Assembly (NCBI GenBank): GCA_029255685.2
Contig: CM055313.2
Coordinates: 75,246,641-75,310,640 of the forward strand
Source: Silene conica
Taxonomy: Eukaryota; Streptophyta; Magnoliopsida; Caryophyllales; Caryophyllaceae
Direction: 5' to 3'
DNA: 64,000 nt
Part shown: positions 12,781 to 24,661 of the stretch, one piece after another
How positions within the stretch are numbered: the stretch's first letter is position 1
How the letters are laid out: the number at the start of each line of letters is the position of its first letter
Notes under the pieces: generated by a model
What the model was told of the DNA's origin: nothing
The model's database searches: none
What the model saw: the letters and a program-made list of their open reading frames with translations, nothing else
Program-made: the position numbers and the translations under genes

Positions 12781-13048
12781 AAACACACATAACCGTTTTT
12801 TTTATTAATTTTCTTAATCTTTCTTTTGTTTTCCATAGTCATGGTTTGACATAGACTATAAATAAATTCTTTTAGTCAGCAGCATTATTGATTCAGTTTA
12901 TGGTTAACGCAGTTAGGCAATATTTTAATTTTAATCTAAAGTAGATCATTTACATAATGTTATATACTCTTATTACTACATTGATAATATAAAATTGTAA
13001 AACTTCATCTATACATACCCGTGCAACTTTGCACGGGTTCTAAACTAG

Positions 13049-13619
13049 TTTTAATGTATAAATACATGACCCCTTATAATTAAGGTTAAAACAAACCAAA
13101 TAAATTTGGTGTGATGATTGCGCACCCTATCGCTTAATCATGAGGTCAAAACTTCGATCTTACTCTCATGTGAATCAAACAAACTTTTTAACTAGCCATT
13201 TACCTCTTCATGAATGCACCTTGACTATGAAAATACATTACTAAATTCAGAGGTGAACTCCCTAATTTATACCATCATAATTGACAGTCTAAGTTACAGT
13301 GTTTAAACTTTGAAGATGAGCCTTTGAGGAAACAAAATGACAATCGAATCAAAGAGGGAGTACTCAAGTAGTAAGACTTTGAGAGTAAAAGTATTATGGT
13401 TCTGTCTGTACTCAGTACTCACTACTGACTCACACTCGTGCACAACCCAGTTTAAGTATGATTCTGTCTGTCATTTCTTCCTTGACGAGTCTTTTGACTT
13501 TATAAACTAATTAATGTGTAATGTGTAATGTGCAATGTGCAATCAGATATTCCCTTTCATTTAATTTAATTACCAATTCCTACTCGTATTTCATATGCAT
13601 GACATTCATGTTTAGATTT
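13049..13619. other. Intergenic region
   Basis: AT-rich and without a supported gene. Contains a short imperfect TGTAATGTGCAATG repeat near 13515-13542. Confidence 0.5.
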
Positions 13620-15838
13620 TAAGATTCAGTCGCCAGTTAAGGGAATTGGCGACTGAATAAGTAGTAGCCAAATTGGCGACTGAAATATGGGTAGTCGTCA
13701 ATTTGGCGACTGTAATATGGGAGTAGTCGCCAATTTGGCGACTGAGCTGCAGTCGCCAAACTGGCTGAATCAGTCGCTAATTTTGTCCATCTTCCAGAAA
13801 CTTTTCCAGTTTTGGCGACTGACTGCAGTCGCCAAATGCACCATGTCAGTCGCCAAAATGGCTGGGTATTTCATGCCAATTGCATTTTGATCTAGCCAAA
13901 TCTCCTATTTATTCATGTCAATACGCAATGACACCCTGCAAACAGAAAATTGCAACCCATTTGCGCGAACCGCACCATTTAAAACACCAAATTCTCATTT
14001 ATTAAAAAATGAGAACATTATCCAACTACAAGCTAAACTAACGAAACATTAACCAACTTCAAGCTAAACTAACTAAACATTATCCAACTTCAAGCTAAAC
14101 TAACTAAACATTGTCCAACTTCAAGCTAAACTAACTACAAGTTATCCAAACTACCTAAGCTACAAATCCCATGCCGGCTCCACTACCACCACCCTTACCA
14201 TGAGGATCGTTGGGATCATAACGTGATTGTGGAGCGGGGTTACATTGTGAGAAAAAGTTTTCCATGGCCTCCATGCGCTCCTTCATCAACCGAAACTGTT
14301 CGTCTCATTCTGAATTCAGTCTTCTTTCTTCAGCAAGTTGAGTCTGTAGTTGACTCAGAATAGCGGGCTCATATGTTTGTCGAGGCTCATATGAAGATCT
14401 TCTTGCCGGTTGTTTGAAGAAGACACCATGAGCCTTTCCGGTGCCGTAGACATTTCCCTTCTTGTATCCCTTGACCAAATTAATCCAAATCTCATTATCT
14501 GGTATTTCGGGATGTGCCTCTTTTTCAGCCTCGTATGCTTCCTACATTAGTTAGCAAAAAATTACATCATTATTTAACAAAACTATCATTAGTTAACAAT
14601 TCAAAACTATCATAAGTGAAAAAACTTACATATAAGGCATTGTCTTTTGGCTTAATCCAAATTCTCTCATTGTTAGTGTTCACCCTGGATTGTGTGCCAA
14701 AGAATAGTTTCGGGGCCGTCGCAAGAGGATCATCAGTCAACTAATCATCTGGCTGATCAGCTGACTGATCAGCTGACTTCTTCTTTTTATTCTTCTTCTT
14801 CTTGTTCATCTACATACACGAACAAAATTCAATGTTTGGTTAGTGACATTATTATTACCAATATTCAAATAAACGAGCTAAATAAATAAGTGTTAATATG
14901 AAAACTTACACCAAAAAGTACTTCCAAAAATGACCGTGAACAAGCATGATGGGTAGGCTCAGCCATTCCATCCTTCTTCCCTCCCCTTTTGTTCATGGCA
15001 TTTTGCGCCGATCTGGCTCGAAACTCTGGGGTATCACGCCGATTCATAAGACCCTCAAGCGCCTCACCTACAATTTTCAATTTTTATAAATCCTAACCCA
15101 TAATTTAACATAATTAAGTAAAATTACAAACATAAAAACATTAATAAGGCAACCAACATTAATCATATGAACCCTAACCCCCAATTTCACTAATTATAAT
15201 CCTAATTGGCTCTATAACTTAATTAACTACAACCTAATAAGTTAAGACGATCTTAATTGGCTACTACATCACTAAATCTACAAAACAAAACAAAAATCAA
15301 ACTAAAAATCGAAATTAAACAAAAAAAAAATTACAAACCTTCAATTGAATAAAAGGAGAAGAAGAGGAGGGATGCTGCTGTGGTGGCCGGTGGTGGTGGT
15401 GGCTGCTGTGGTGGCCGGTGATGGTGGTGGTTGTGTAACTTGTGGTGGGTGGTGACGGAAGGAGAGAGGCTGGGTTTTCGTTCTTTTGTTTGTTTTTGTT
15501 TCAACTCGCGTAATGAGGGAGGAAGTGGCTGTTTTTGATTTATCATTCGCGAAAATTGACGACTGTACTTACAGATTTGGCGACTGTGTACCTCAGTCGC
15601 CAAATTGGTGACTGCGTTATTCCTGTTTGGCGACTACATTTTCAGTCGCCAATTTTTGGAGCTAATTTTGGCGACTGAATACAGTTGCCAATACCTATCA
15701 TCGGTCTCTTTTTTGTGTCGGTGGTAAAAAAGTTTGGGAAAACTTACAGTCGCCAATCTTTCCTTTCAGTCGCCAATTTGGCGACTACAACGTGCAGTCG
15801 CCAATATGTCGTCGCCTGTTTTACTTTTTCTTGTAGTG
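13620..15838 (-). mobile_element. CACTA (En/Spm) transposon relic B
   Basis: The right end at 15838 is TTTTTCTTGTAGTG, the complement of CACTACAAGAAAAA. Arrays of the palindrome AGTCGCCAAATTGGCGACT and its halves lie at both sides, 13628-13870 and 15545-15812, as expected of subterminal repeats. Between them are minus-strand transposase exons. The left terminal CACTA is not found, so that end is truncated just outside the left array. Orientation and structure are the same as relic A, but the subterminal word differs completely. Confidence 0.85.
14155..15067 (-). pseudogene. CACTA transposase C-terminal exons (Ptta/En/Spm type) with two stops
   Basis: Three minus-strand exons with GT-AG introns: 14911-15067 (GLMNRRDTPEFRARSAQNAM, then a THHACSRSFLEVLFG segment), 14630-14809 (Lys-rich start, then RIWIKPKDNALY) and 14155-14541 (a segment with KGYKKGNVYGTGKAHGVFF, a coiled-coil-like region, a Gly-rich tail, stop at 14155-14157). 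This is the typical tail of plant En/Spm transposases. Two in-frame stops break it: TAG at 14742-14744 and TGA at 14305-14307. Reading frame is otherwise kept across all three exons, so decay is recent or light. A further leader exon probably precedes it (15339-15600), ending at a GT donor near 15338. Confidence 0.8.
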
Positions 15839-16577
15839 AGATAGCTTTTGTGTCACATGAACTTTAGTTTTACTTTTCAGTTTAGAGTTGTAAAACAGTT
15901 TTGGTTTTTGAATTTTTTGGCTAAACATTACTGCTTTTATATAAATGTTCTTGTATACTCTATTTGATATACATTACCTCGGGCAACCGACATAGTAGTA
16001 CCTTAATATATTAAGGTAGACCTTGATAAGAAACTTTGGTAAATGAAAGTGTTACACTAATGTTTCACTATTTAGTATACGATAATCACAGTTAAATTCC
16101 ACGAAATCAACTGCATTGAATAATAATTAGACAAACGTTTTTACGAAAATAATTGTTAATATTGATTTATTATATCTTTTAAGATAAAATATCCATTTGC
16201 TTTATAATATTTTACTAACTAGTTTTTGAAATCACAAATTCAATTCGGACCCAAATTAATCGACCATGGACTAGACTACGCCGAAGACCCAAATTGCAAA
16301 AATAAGGATCAAGGATCGGACCTAAATAAATTGAGCCATGTTGGGCCCAGACCGAATGGTCTATTTTGAAGTAGGGCGGATTAATATTCAGACTTCAGGA
16401 GCACTGCAAATCGCAAGTGTAGAGGTCAAGTCCAGACATTGCAGTGCAGCATCATCATCGTCCAACTCGCGAATTCCAATTGATTTCTTGCACTGTAAGT
16501 TATACTGCTCTACCCACATTTTCTGTATCATTTTCTTCCTAATTCAATTACTCTTGCGGTATAATACATGATTTATA
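15839..16577. other. Intergenic region
   Basis: No supported gene. A GTAAGT donor-like site near 16496 after a mixed-composition segment (16330-16495) could mark a leader exon of the downstream PPR gene, but there is no direct evidence for that. Confidence 0.4.
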
Positions 16578-16784
16578 CTCCCTCCGTCATGGTTGTTTGT
16601 TTAACTTTGGTTTTGGCAAAAAGACCAAAAAAAGAGAAGATGACCGATTATTTGATGGGAAATAGACCAGATTGAGTGTGGAGGATTAACTTGTTTATTA
16701 AAAGCATTTTCAAAATAGAAAGGTAAACAATTGACAAAGACACACTAAGATGGAATAGGTGAACAAATGACCGAGATAGAGGGG
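16578..16784. mobile_element. Degraded Stowaway MITE
   Basis: Left end CTCCCTCCGTCATGG with TA before it; right end GAGATAGAGGGG is a decayed complement, followed by TA. Internal GTTTGTTTAAC and GTGAACAAATGAC are the usual inverted subterminal parts. Confidence 0.6.
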
Positions 16785-17230
16785 TAATTTGATTGTTGTT
16801 GTTTTGAAGGCTTTCTTGGATGATACTAGTAATAAAATTAGAACGGATTGTTCAGATGATATCCAATTGATTATCTTATAGTTTTGAGCTATTTCCGACT
16901 TTGGTGCATGAGGTTTGAGTTATTTGTCACCAAGTTAAAAACTAGGTGTATTTTTGGTTTTAGTTTTTACTTCAATGATTATGTTTTCTCTTTGTGCTAT
17001 TGTTATGGATTAATTGAGAAGATCAATTTAAGATGAGGTTCCATGGTGTATAATGTTGACATATGATATTGTATTATTGTGTTGAGTGATTATACAAAGG
17101 ATGGAGTTCAAAGGAAGCTTGAATTCTAGAGACAAACGTTAGATTATCGTGGCTTTTCACTGAGTAGAGAGAAGACGGAATAGTTGGTGTAGATTTAGTG
17201 GGAATGGAGGCAGGGAGGGGGGGTGATCAC

Positions 17231-18052
17231 TAGACCTGGCAAACGGGTCATTCGATTCAGTTTTGGATCAGTTTCGTTCGGAGCGGGTTATTTCGGTTTA
17301 CCTTTATTTTCGATTTCAGTTCGATTCAATTCAGGTTGGAATCAGTTTTCGCTTTTAATCGGTTGTAAATATACCGGGTCAGTTCAGGTTCGAGTCAGGT
17401 TAATTTCAGAACAGATGAGATTCGGGTCGGATCAATATCAGAGCAGATGAGATTCGATTCGGGCCACATTCGGATCGGGTGTCAAGGGATTAATATTGGA
17501 TTATATTTATATATCAAGTATTTCGATTTTGTTTTTGATATTTTAGATTTTTGCCCGATAATATTTCAAATTCTTTTAATAGTAATATAATTTGATTCCA
17601 CATTTTTTTCTTATCTATTTTTTTATAATTATTGATATATTATATATACAAATAATTTAAATATGAACGGTCAAACATGCAATTGAGAAATAGTAGACAT
17701 TCTTATATAAATACTCCGTAGTATATACATGATAAATTGGACCATAATTTCCGTAACAATATAAAAATATGTATATAAATAATTAATTTTTTTTCGGGTT
17801 TCGGTTGAATTTCGGTCATCATTAAGCAGGTTGAAAACGGTTCGGGTGTGTTTCGATTCGGGTCAAACCAGTTCAGGTTTCTTCGATCTTGGGTCTATTT
17901 CGGATATTACAAATTCAGTTCAATTTCGAATCGGTTCAGGTCGATTCAGGTTTCGGGGTGAAGTTCAGTTATACCTTTCGGATGTACGGTCAGGTGTCGA
18001 TTCAGTTATTTTCGATCGGTTTTTCGGGTTCGGTATACTTTTGCCAGGTCTA
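17231..18052. mobile_element. hAT-type non-autonomous element with perfect 8-bp duplication
   Basis: Starts TAGACCTGGCAAA and ends TTTGCCAGGTCTA, a perfect 13-bp inverted repeat. Both sides carry the same 8-bp target duplication GTGATCAC (17223-17230 and 18053-18060), which happens to be palindromic. The subterminal thirds are full of TTCGG, TTCAG and CGGGTC-like words and the middle is AT-rich. The TIR and 8-bp duplication identify the hAT superfamily. No transposase is encoded. Confidence 0.9.
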
Positions 18053-18279
18053 GTGATCACTCTTGAATCTTGATGACTAGATTGTTCAAGGTTTCGACTT
18101 TTTTTAGGTGTTTAGGATTTATTATACAAAATAATAGAGAATTGGATGAGATGTGGCATATAAAAATTTAAAAAGGATACTTGAACTGGGAGAGTGTCAT
18201 AGAGTTTATACTCCGTATATTATGTAGGTATACCTTACAAATTAAAAATAAGGTAAATCCTATCACGCGATAATTAGAC

Positions 18280-18600
18280 CTATATGGAAATGAATGTTGG
18301 ACAGGAAAACAGGGTCTCGTGCAAACGATGAGTGTAGTGAAAATGCGTATGCTCCACTGGATGTGCGTCCATACGAGAAAAGATAGGTTGGTGAATAAGG
18401 TGGTTTAGGAGAAGGTAGGAGTTGCATCTATTAAAGATAAGATGCTTGAAAATCTTTTAAGGTGGTTTGACCACGTGAGACAACCACAAAAGTCTCCGTT
18501 AGAAGGCTTGATAAATGGGAGACTGATAAGATTGTCAGGAGAAGACTGAAATAAACATGGTTTAGATCGATTGAAGACAATATGAATTGTTTGGGGATTA
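18280..18600 (+). pseudogene. LINE reverse transcriptase C-terminal fragment, decayed
   Basis: Frame starting at 18280 reads LYGNECWTGKQGLVQTM, then MRMLHWMCVHTRKDRLVNKV, a TAG stop, then EKVGVASIKDKMLENLLRWF and DHV. This is the well-known tail of plant LINE-type reverse transcriptase proteins (consensus like YG.ECW, RMLRWMCG.TRKD, LRWFGHV). Further stops follow. It is a short dead fragment without a defined end. Confidence 0.75.
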
Positions 18601-18824
18601 GGGAAACATGGTATTGGATTGTTGGAGAGGGTATTATAAAGAAGATGTAGTCTGATTTTCGGGTTGGTGCTCTACTTTTATTTTTGATTTAGAAAATCAG
18701 TACTTGTCCACTTGTCTTATTTTTGTTTGCTTTTCAAACCTTTATGCCAGCTGGTTTGATCTTTTCACATTTTCTTACTTTCTCGTTATTTGGAACCTGC
18801 TAGTTTTGTTTTCACAAGGGCAAG

Positions 18825-18905
18825 GCTGCGTACATCCGACCCCTCCTTACCTCGCAATTTGCGGGAGCCATTGTGGCACTGGGGTAATGTTGTTCGCATA
18901 TATTT
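18825..18905 (+). repeat. Dispersed repeat fragment (SINE-like)
   Basis: The word AAGGCTGCGTACATCCGACC followed by a CGGGAGCC segment and GGGTAATGTTGTT is a common dispersed plant repeat. A related but degraded copy starts at 23766 (GGTAAGGCTGCGT), so the two flank the PPR gene. Assignment to a SINE class is tentative. Confidence 0.35.
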
Positions 18906-19586
18906 GCCATTTTGCAGCGTCACCTGTCCACGCTTGATATTGGACCAGAAGATGCATACTTATAGTTAGTGCTGGTTTCATTTAGTGTGGACACATGAAC
19001 GAAGCTCGTAAACTGAGTCTGGGAGGGTGGTATGATCCTGTTATCTTGGATGTCTCTATAAATGAACATGTATGCTATTGTTTCTTGTGATAATTGTGAA
19101 CTCAAGTTAGGTTTTCTTTCATGTTAAAGCATGACAAGATTACATTAATAACAAAAAAATGAATCAGTGTAGCTTTTTACAGTGTTCCGGTTAAGCTCAC
19201 GGTCCTCCTTTTACCATCTTGCAGCGTCAATAAAGTGCATATTTCTGAACAATCTTGCAGCATTTGGGACGCTTAACTTCATGTACGGATGATGTGCTCA
19301 ACGCCATAAAGTTCAGTGAACTGTCATAAAATTCTACAAAAACTGATTTTGGAAGAATGAAATAGGTTTGCATTTCGCTTCTAAAGCTGATGGGGTACAA
19401 AACCGTTGTTCATATTTAAAGGCGACAAAATATTGGGTGCTAAATCTGATAGGCTGTGTTTTTTTGGATGGTGGTGAGCACTCAGTAATATTCTCATGTA
19501 TTCATATCAAATTTATGTTTTTGATGTATGTCGGTCAGCGACTCCAGTTTTTCAAGGGAACACAAAAATGGAGAACATATCTGACT
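18906..19586. other. Region upstream of the PPR gene
   Basis: No separate gene. The PPR frame stays open upstream to about 19368 without any PPR-like residues, so the leader and promoter of the PPR gene must be here or further left. Confidence 0.4.
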
Positions 19587-21928
19587 ATGACCACAGTTTC
19601 GAACACGACTACGTTAGATTTTGCTTCTCTACTTCAAGCAAGTGCAAGAACAAGAAATTTAGGTGTTGGAAAAAAAATCCATGCTCAGGTAGTAAAGCAA
19701 GATCTGTTCTCTAGTATTTATCTATTAAATAATCTCCTCAACTTCTACGTGAAATGTGGGTTAGCCTCTGCTGCCCACCGTCTGTTAGATGAAATGCCAG
19801 TCAAGAATGTATGTTCATGGAACTCAATTGTATCTGGATATGCTAAAGAAGGAACAATGGACGCAGCTGAACACATTTTTCAGCAAATTCCTGATCCAGA
19901 CTCAGTCTCCTATACGGTAATGATTGCGGGCTATAATAAGATTGGCAAATATAAACAAGGTTTGCAACTGTTTTTAGATATGATTCATTTTGGCGTTTCA
20001 CCGACCAAATTCACAGTTACCAGTGTTCTTGCATCCTGTGCTATCACAGGGGCTCTGAGTATTGGCAAGAAGGTTCATTCATGTATAGTCAAACATGGGC
20101 TTGGTAGTTATGTTCAAGTTGCAAATTCACTTTTGAATATGTATGCAAAGGCTGGTGATCCAATGAATGCAAGGATTGTTTTTGAAGGGATGACTGTCAG
20201 AAATGTTTCGACCTGGAACTCTATGATTTTGTTGCATATGCAGTCTGGTCATATTGATCTTGCCCGCAAACAGTTTCAGCAAATGGCTGAGCATGATATT
20301 GTGTCTTGGAATACTATGATTGCCGGATACAATAAAAAAGGACTTTATCGTGAAGCTCTGGAAATGTTCTCGCAGATGCTGAAGGTTCCATCCTCAAGTC
20401 CTGAAAAATTTGCATTGGCTAGTGCTCTATCAGCTTGTGCAAGTCTTGAATACTTAAAACGTGGGAAAGAAATTCACGGTCATATGATAATAACACAGTT
20501 TGATATAATTGGGGCAGTAAAAAATTCTTTGATTTCTATGTACTCCAAGTGTGGAGACATAAGAAGTGCTAGAACGATTCTCAATAAAAATGGTGTCTCC
20601 AATCTTAATGTGATAGCTTTCACAGCTTTGATGGATGGGTATGTAAAACTTGGAGATGTAAGCCCTGCCCGAGAGATATTTGATTCGTTAAGAGACTGTG
20701 ATGTTGTCGCTTGGACTGCAATGATTGTAGGCTATGAAAAGAATGGTCTTAACTATGATGCTATAGCCTTGTTTAGGCTAATGCTCAAAGAAGGGCCCAG
20801 GCCTAACAGTTACACTCTTGCTTCAATCTTAAGTGTGGTTTCAAGAACGGGATCTCTCGACCGTGGCAAAGAAATCCATGCAATGGCCTTAATATTAGGA
20901 GAAGCATTGTCAGTTAGTGTAAGTAATTCACTAATTAGCATGTATGCCAAGGTTGGGTGTATCCCTGATGCCAGGCGCGTTTTTTCTCTCGTACAAAGAT
21001 ATCGGGACACTGTATCATGGTCCTCCATGATCTTAGCTTTTGCTCAGCATGGTTACGGGGAAGAAGCTATTGACTTATTTGAAGAAATGCTGAGTCTTAA
21101 TATTAAGCCCGACCACATAACATTCATAGGTGTACTAGTTGCCTGTACTCATGTTGGTTTGGTAGATAAAGGAAAGAGCTATTACAATTTGATGCAGAAC
21201 ATACATAAAATTGAACCGACTCTTATCCATTATTCTTGCATGGTTGAACTTCTCGGACGTGCTGGTTTACTACAGGAAGCGTACGATTTTATCATGAAAA
21301 TGCCTATTGAACCTGACTACATTGCTTGGGGTTCCCTTTTATCATCCTGTAAGCGTCGGAAAAATGTCAAGTTGGCAGAAGTTGCAGCGGAGAAATTGCT
21401 TCTTCTTGATCCGGAGAATAGTGGAGCCTATGCACTCCTTTCTAATTTATATGCTGAGCGTGGGAAATGGACGCAAGCTGCTCAAGTCAGAAAGTCAATG
21501 AAAGTACAAGGAGTAAAGAAAGATCAAGGACTTAGCTGGGTACAACTCAAAAATGGCACTCATGTCTCTGGGGATGAAGATACACTTCACCCACAAAGAG
21601 ATGCAATCTACGCAAAGGAAAATCTGGGAAGAGATAAAGAAGATGGGGTTTGTTCCAGACATGGGTTCAGTGCTACATGATTTGGATGAGGAAGTAAAGG
21701 AACACATTCTTCGATATCATAGTGAGAAGCTTGCTCTTGTATTCGGTCTTCTAAATACTCCTGACAATACCACATTAAGAACCATGAAAAACTTGCGGGT
21801 ATGTAATGACTGTCACTCTGCCATCAAGTTCATCTCAAAACTAGTGAGCAGAGAAATTATTATTAGGGATGCTACACGCTTTCGCCATTTCAGAGATGGT
21901 GTATGCTTCTTGTAGGGACTATTGGTAG
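19587..21928 (+). pseudogene. PLS-DYW pentatricopeptide repeat protein (At2g22070/PCMP-H41-like), frameshifted in the DYW domain
   Basis: Intronless. The start ATG at 19587 (MTTVSNTTT) is chosen because similarity begins soon after; an in-frame ATG at 19515 is possible. The first frame runs 697 residues to a stop at 21678-21680 and holds an array of P, L and S motifs (many copies of SWN.MI.GY and LL.MYAK types) followed by the E region (EPENSGAY-like LDPENSGAYALLSNLYAE). The protein family acts in organelles as RNA editing factors. At about 21615-21622 the frame shifts; the DYW domain continues in the next frame (21610-21915) with the deaminase HSEKLA and CNDCH zinc motifs. A second shift, apparently one extra T at 21906-21908, turns the CSCRDYW end into CFL-stop; the ancestral stop is recognisable at 21926-21928. 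Either a recent pseudogene, a truncated E-type protein, or assembly errors. Confidence 0.88.
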
Positions 21929-22638
21929 TTTTTCATTTGATTATACGAGGATTTTTTATAGCTAAGGATAAAGGTAGCTATATATGTACCCATGAGAATG
22001 CCTCGTTAACTGTCAGATGGGGGATTAAACTCATCCCTTACTAGGATGATGAGGTTTGTAAGCCTAAACTGTTAATATTGTTAAGGCAAAGAACAGAGTT
22101 TGACGGAATATGTGAGGCTGCCTAAAATACTGGGGATCAAGTGGAGATCTGTATCGCCAAATGATATATGAGCATGATACTTTTCACTTAAGCAAACGAG
22201 GGTCTTTCGAAATCTTCTTCACTGATGGGAGCCCAATGGTTCATCAAATTTTGGGTAGCATGACTCTATGACCTTCATCTTCAGTTTCTCCGTATCTGTC
22301 TACTAATCTTGTTGGAACTCATGAGATGCTCCATGGAATCTTGTTTTGATCGTCATCAAACCTCCCTCTAATAGGGTAAGCTGCTTGAATGAGCTTTTTG
22401 TTTCTTTCTGTAGTATGTTTTTAACTAGTAATGAAATATTTGGGTTTATATTTTGTAATATAAATAGATACCAGGAACAACCATACTGTCACGTCGGTCA
22501 ACTTTTTTTATTCAAGTGTGAAGTTAGACCCCCAAATTTCAGGTCCTAGTCTTATACTCCCATAGTCTCATAAGCCTGTAGAGTTAAAATTTGGGGAACT
22601 TCACAATGGCAGATATGAGTTGAATGTGATTTATTTTG
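21929..22638. other. PPR 3' flank
   Basis: 3' untranslated and intergenic sequence. No further gene is recognised. Confidence 0.5.
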
Positions 22639-23395
22639 CGCTTTGTTTAGATAGAGGGATTTGGAGGAAAAGGGAGGTTGACAATTTCCCTTGTTTGGTT
22701 AGAAAATTGGGTTGAAGGAAAATGTAGGGGGCAAAAATGGAGATATGGTCACTGACTCCCTGCAACAAGCCAAATCAAAACTCCATTTCGTGTTCTCTCC
22801 CTCCCTCCCTCCCTCCCTCCCTCCCTCCCTCCTTTCCCTCCCGTCCATCCTCCTCCACTCTCCTTTCCTCCTTATGTATCAAAGTAAGCATTAATCTTCT
22901 TCTATATTTGAGAATGTCCTCATAATTAATGCAACTTTGAATATAATGTATAAGAGTAAGTCTCATGAGAGACCATCTCACATTAAGATAACGTGAGACG
23001 GAGCATGTAACACATTAGAAACTAACAAAAAGAGAAAAGAGAAAGATGGAATGAAAAAATAATTACCCGTCATGTGAGTGGTAGTGAACAAGCTTATGAT
23101 GCCACTATCTCATATAAAAGTTGATGTATAATGTTGCTTGCCTTCTGTTAAGGTATAAAGTCAGGCTGCGAATGTTTGTGATCCCCCTCTGAAAGAATGC
23201 AAATGATTCTTTGCGAGTAGTACTATAAATGAGTTGATTTTAGCATCCATAGTCTTCACCCCTACAAATTCTGCATTTTGTTATTTGTAGCTTTACAAGC
23301 AGCTTGTCACAATTTGACCTCTTATCAATATTATAACTCTGAGTCTCAGGACTCGCAGTCACAAGTTATAATCAGTCTAAACTCTAAACAAAGCG
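22639..23395. mobile_element. Possible MITE with CGCTTTGTTTAGA ends
   Basis: CGCTTTGTTTAGA at 22639-22651 has its exact complement TCTAAACAAAGCG at 23383-23395. No target duplication is clear. Inside is a (CCCT)n run (22797-22832) and a segment with GAGACCATCTCAC and GTGAGACGG words. Thirteen complementary bases at this distance are unlikely by chance, but the superfamily is unknown. Confidence 0.45.
22797..22832 (+). repeat. (CCCT)n microsatellite
   Basis: Nine near-perfect CTCC units. It creates spurious Pro/Ser and Gly/Arg frames in all phases. Confidence 0.95.
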
Positions 23396-24661
23396 TCCTC
23401 ATCGCGACGAAAAGTCTTTGAAGACAGGCTGATTTGTCGCCGGCCCTTCAATGTCTGTATCATACTTTGCTTAACTAACCCTTTTGTCTATCTTGACTCC
23501 TGTTCTAAGAAGAAAATTAAGAGTGAGCAGATACTTAACTGTACCGGTCGGTGTATAGCTCAGCAAATTCTCCTTCGTTTTCCAACGGAGCCATACTCAC
23601 TGTTTTTCAGTTTTAGGAAATGATGGAATACAGTAAAATGACTCTTTTCATTAAGCTAGCATGGAGCAGCAGCCAGATAATGTAATTCTCGGCGCAATTA
23701 CTATTGTTACTTGTTAGTCCAACGAAAACATGCCCTTCTGTGTTCTCTAAGACTCTAATGTAAGGGTAAGGCTGCGTTTATCCAATTCCTTACCTGCCTT
23801 TGACAAGAACCTTTCAGCAGCCAGGGCAATGTTGAAGCCACATTGTGATCTGGGTTACAAAAAATATGTTTAGAGGCAGCCGGGTAATGCAATACTGTGG
23901 TTTGAAGTTACCAATTTATAGCATATATCTCTCCATGCTTGTCGCTCTGTGATCTCTTAATTTAGAAACAAGGGACCGATATAGTGAACGTGTTTATGTT
24001 GATATTTCTAATGAGAAAGGCCGAGAGATCTCATATTCGGCTTGAAGCAATAGACGCCTCAAATCTGCACTGTTTAACATACCTTGTCATTATATTCAGA
24101 GTGTTCTGTTTGTTCTCTGCACAAAGTTATAAGCTGGTTGCAGGTTTACACCCTGTTTGGCTATTTTCTAAGCGGGTCGGAGTCCAGTTGGTTGAAGCAG
24201 ATGTTTCTTCATTCTCCTCGTGTATGGGTAAATGAATAGGTCTTCTGTTTACCCAGAATGTGTCAACTTATGTGATTTTCGTGGAAATTTCATTCTGCTC
24301 GCCCTTGTCGGAAATTGAAATCTTTGAAATTTTTCTGAGTCTATCATATATAGACTTACTTACTCTTCACCCCCTTTGTGTAAATCCTGGTTCTGTTGTT
24401 AGGTTGGATGATATGAATTTAAACGATATCAAGAAATACATGATTTTGAGAATTATTCTTGTTACGACGTTAAAGATTACTCATTTACTCCTATAAAAGT
24501 GTGTAATTTAGTATTTCGTTTATTTCAATTTTCAAAGTAAGGTATGAAGTTTTTTATTTTTATATGGTCTCTTTATACAAATTACAATATGATTTTTTAA
24601 TTTGAGACACACGTAGAAATGTAGAATGCCACGTAAGTTATTAATAACCCTAAGTCCCTAA
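23396..24661. other. Intergenic region
   Basis: Contains the degraded GGTAAGGCTGCGT repeat near 23766-23845. The small frames at 23984-24235 and 24260-24496 resemble nothing I know and have no coding bias I can defend. Confidence 0.45.

Larger units (their letters stand above)
10740..13048 (+). mobile_element. Non-autonomous Helitron 1
   Basis: The 3' end shows the plant Helitron signature: hairpin CCCGTGCAACTTTGCACGGG at 13018-13037, then seven bases and CTAG at 13045-13048, followed by host T. The 5' end begins TC (TCTATATATC) at 10740 after host A, giving insertion between A and T without duplication. No RepHel coding sequence is visible, so it is non-autonomous. A hAT-type element (12021-12780) lies inside. 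The rest of the body is AT-rich without a recognisable captured gene. Confidence 0.82.

Noticed and set aside
13018..13037. Hairpin that could be taken for a terminator
   Set aside because: Followed by CTAG and T at the right distance, it is a Helitron 3' end; rho-independent terminators do not apply in a plant nucleus.
13420..13440. CACTACTGACTCAC as a possible left terminus of CACTA relic B
   Set aside because: It lacks the CACTACAAGAAAA continuation present at the right end and is 190 bases away from the subterminal array.
19368..19586. N-terminal extension of the PPR frame
   Set aside because: The frame opens with TTG and the residues show no PPR or clear targeting features; the ATG at 19587 fits the family better, though ATG 19515 cannot be excluded.
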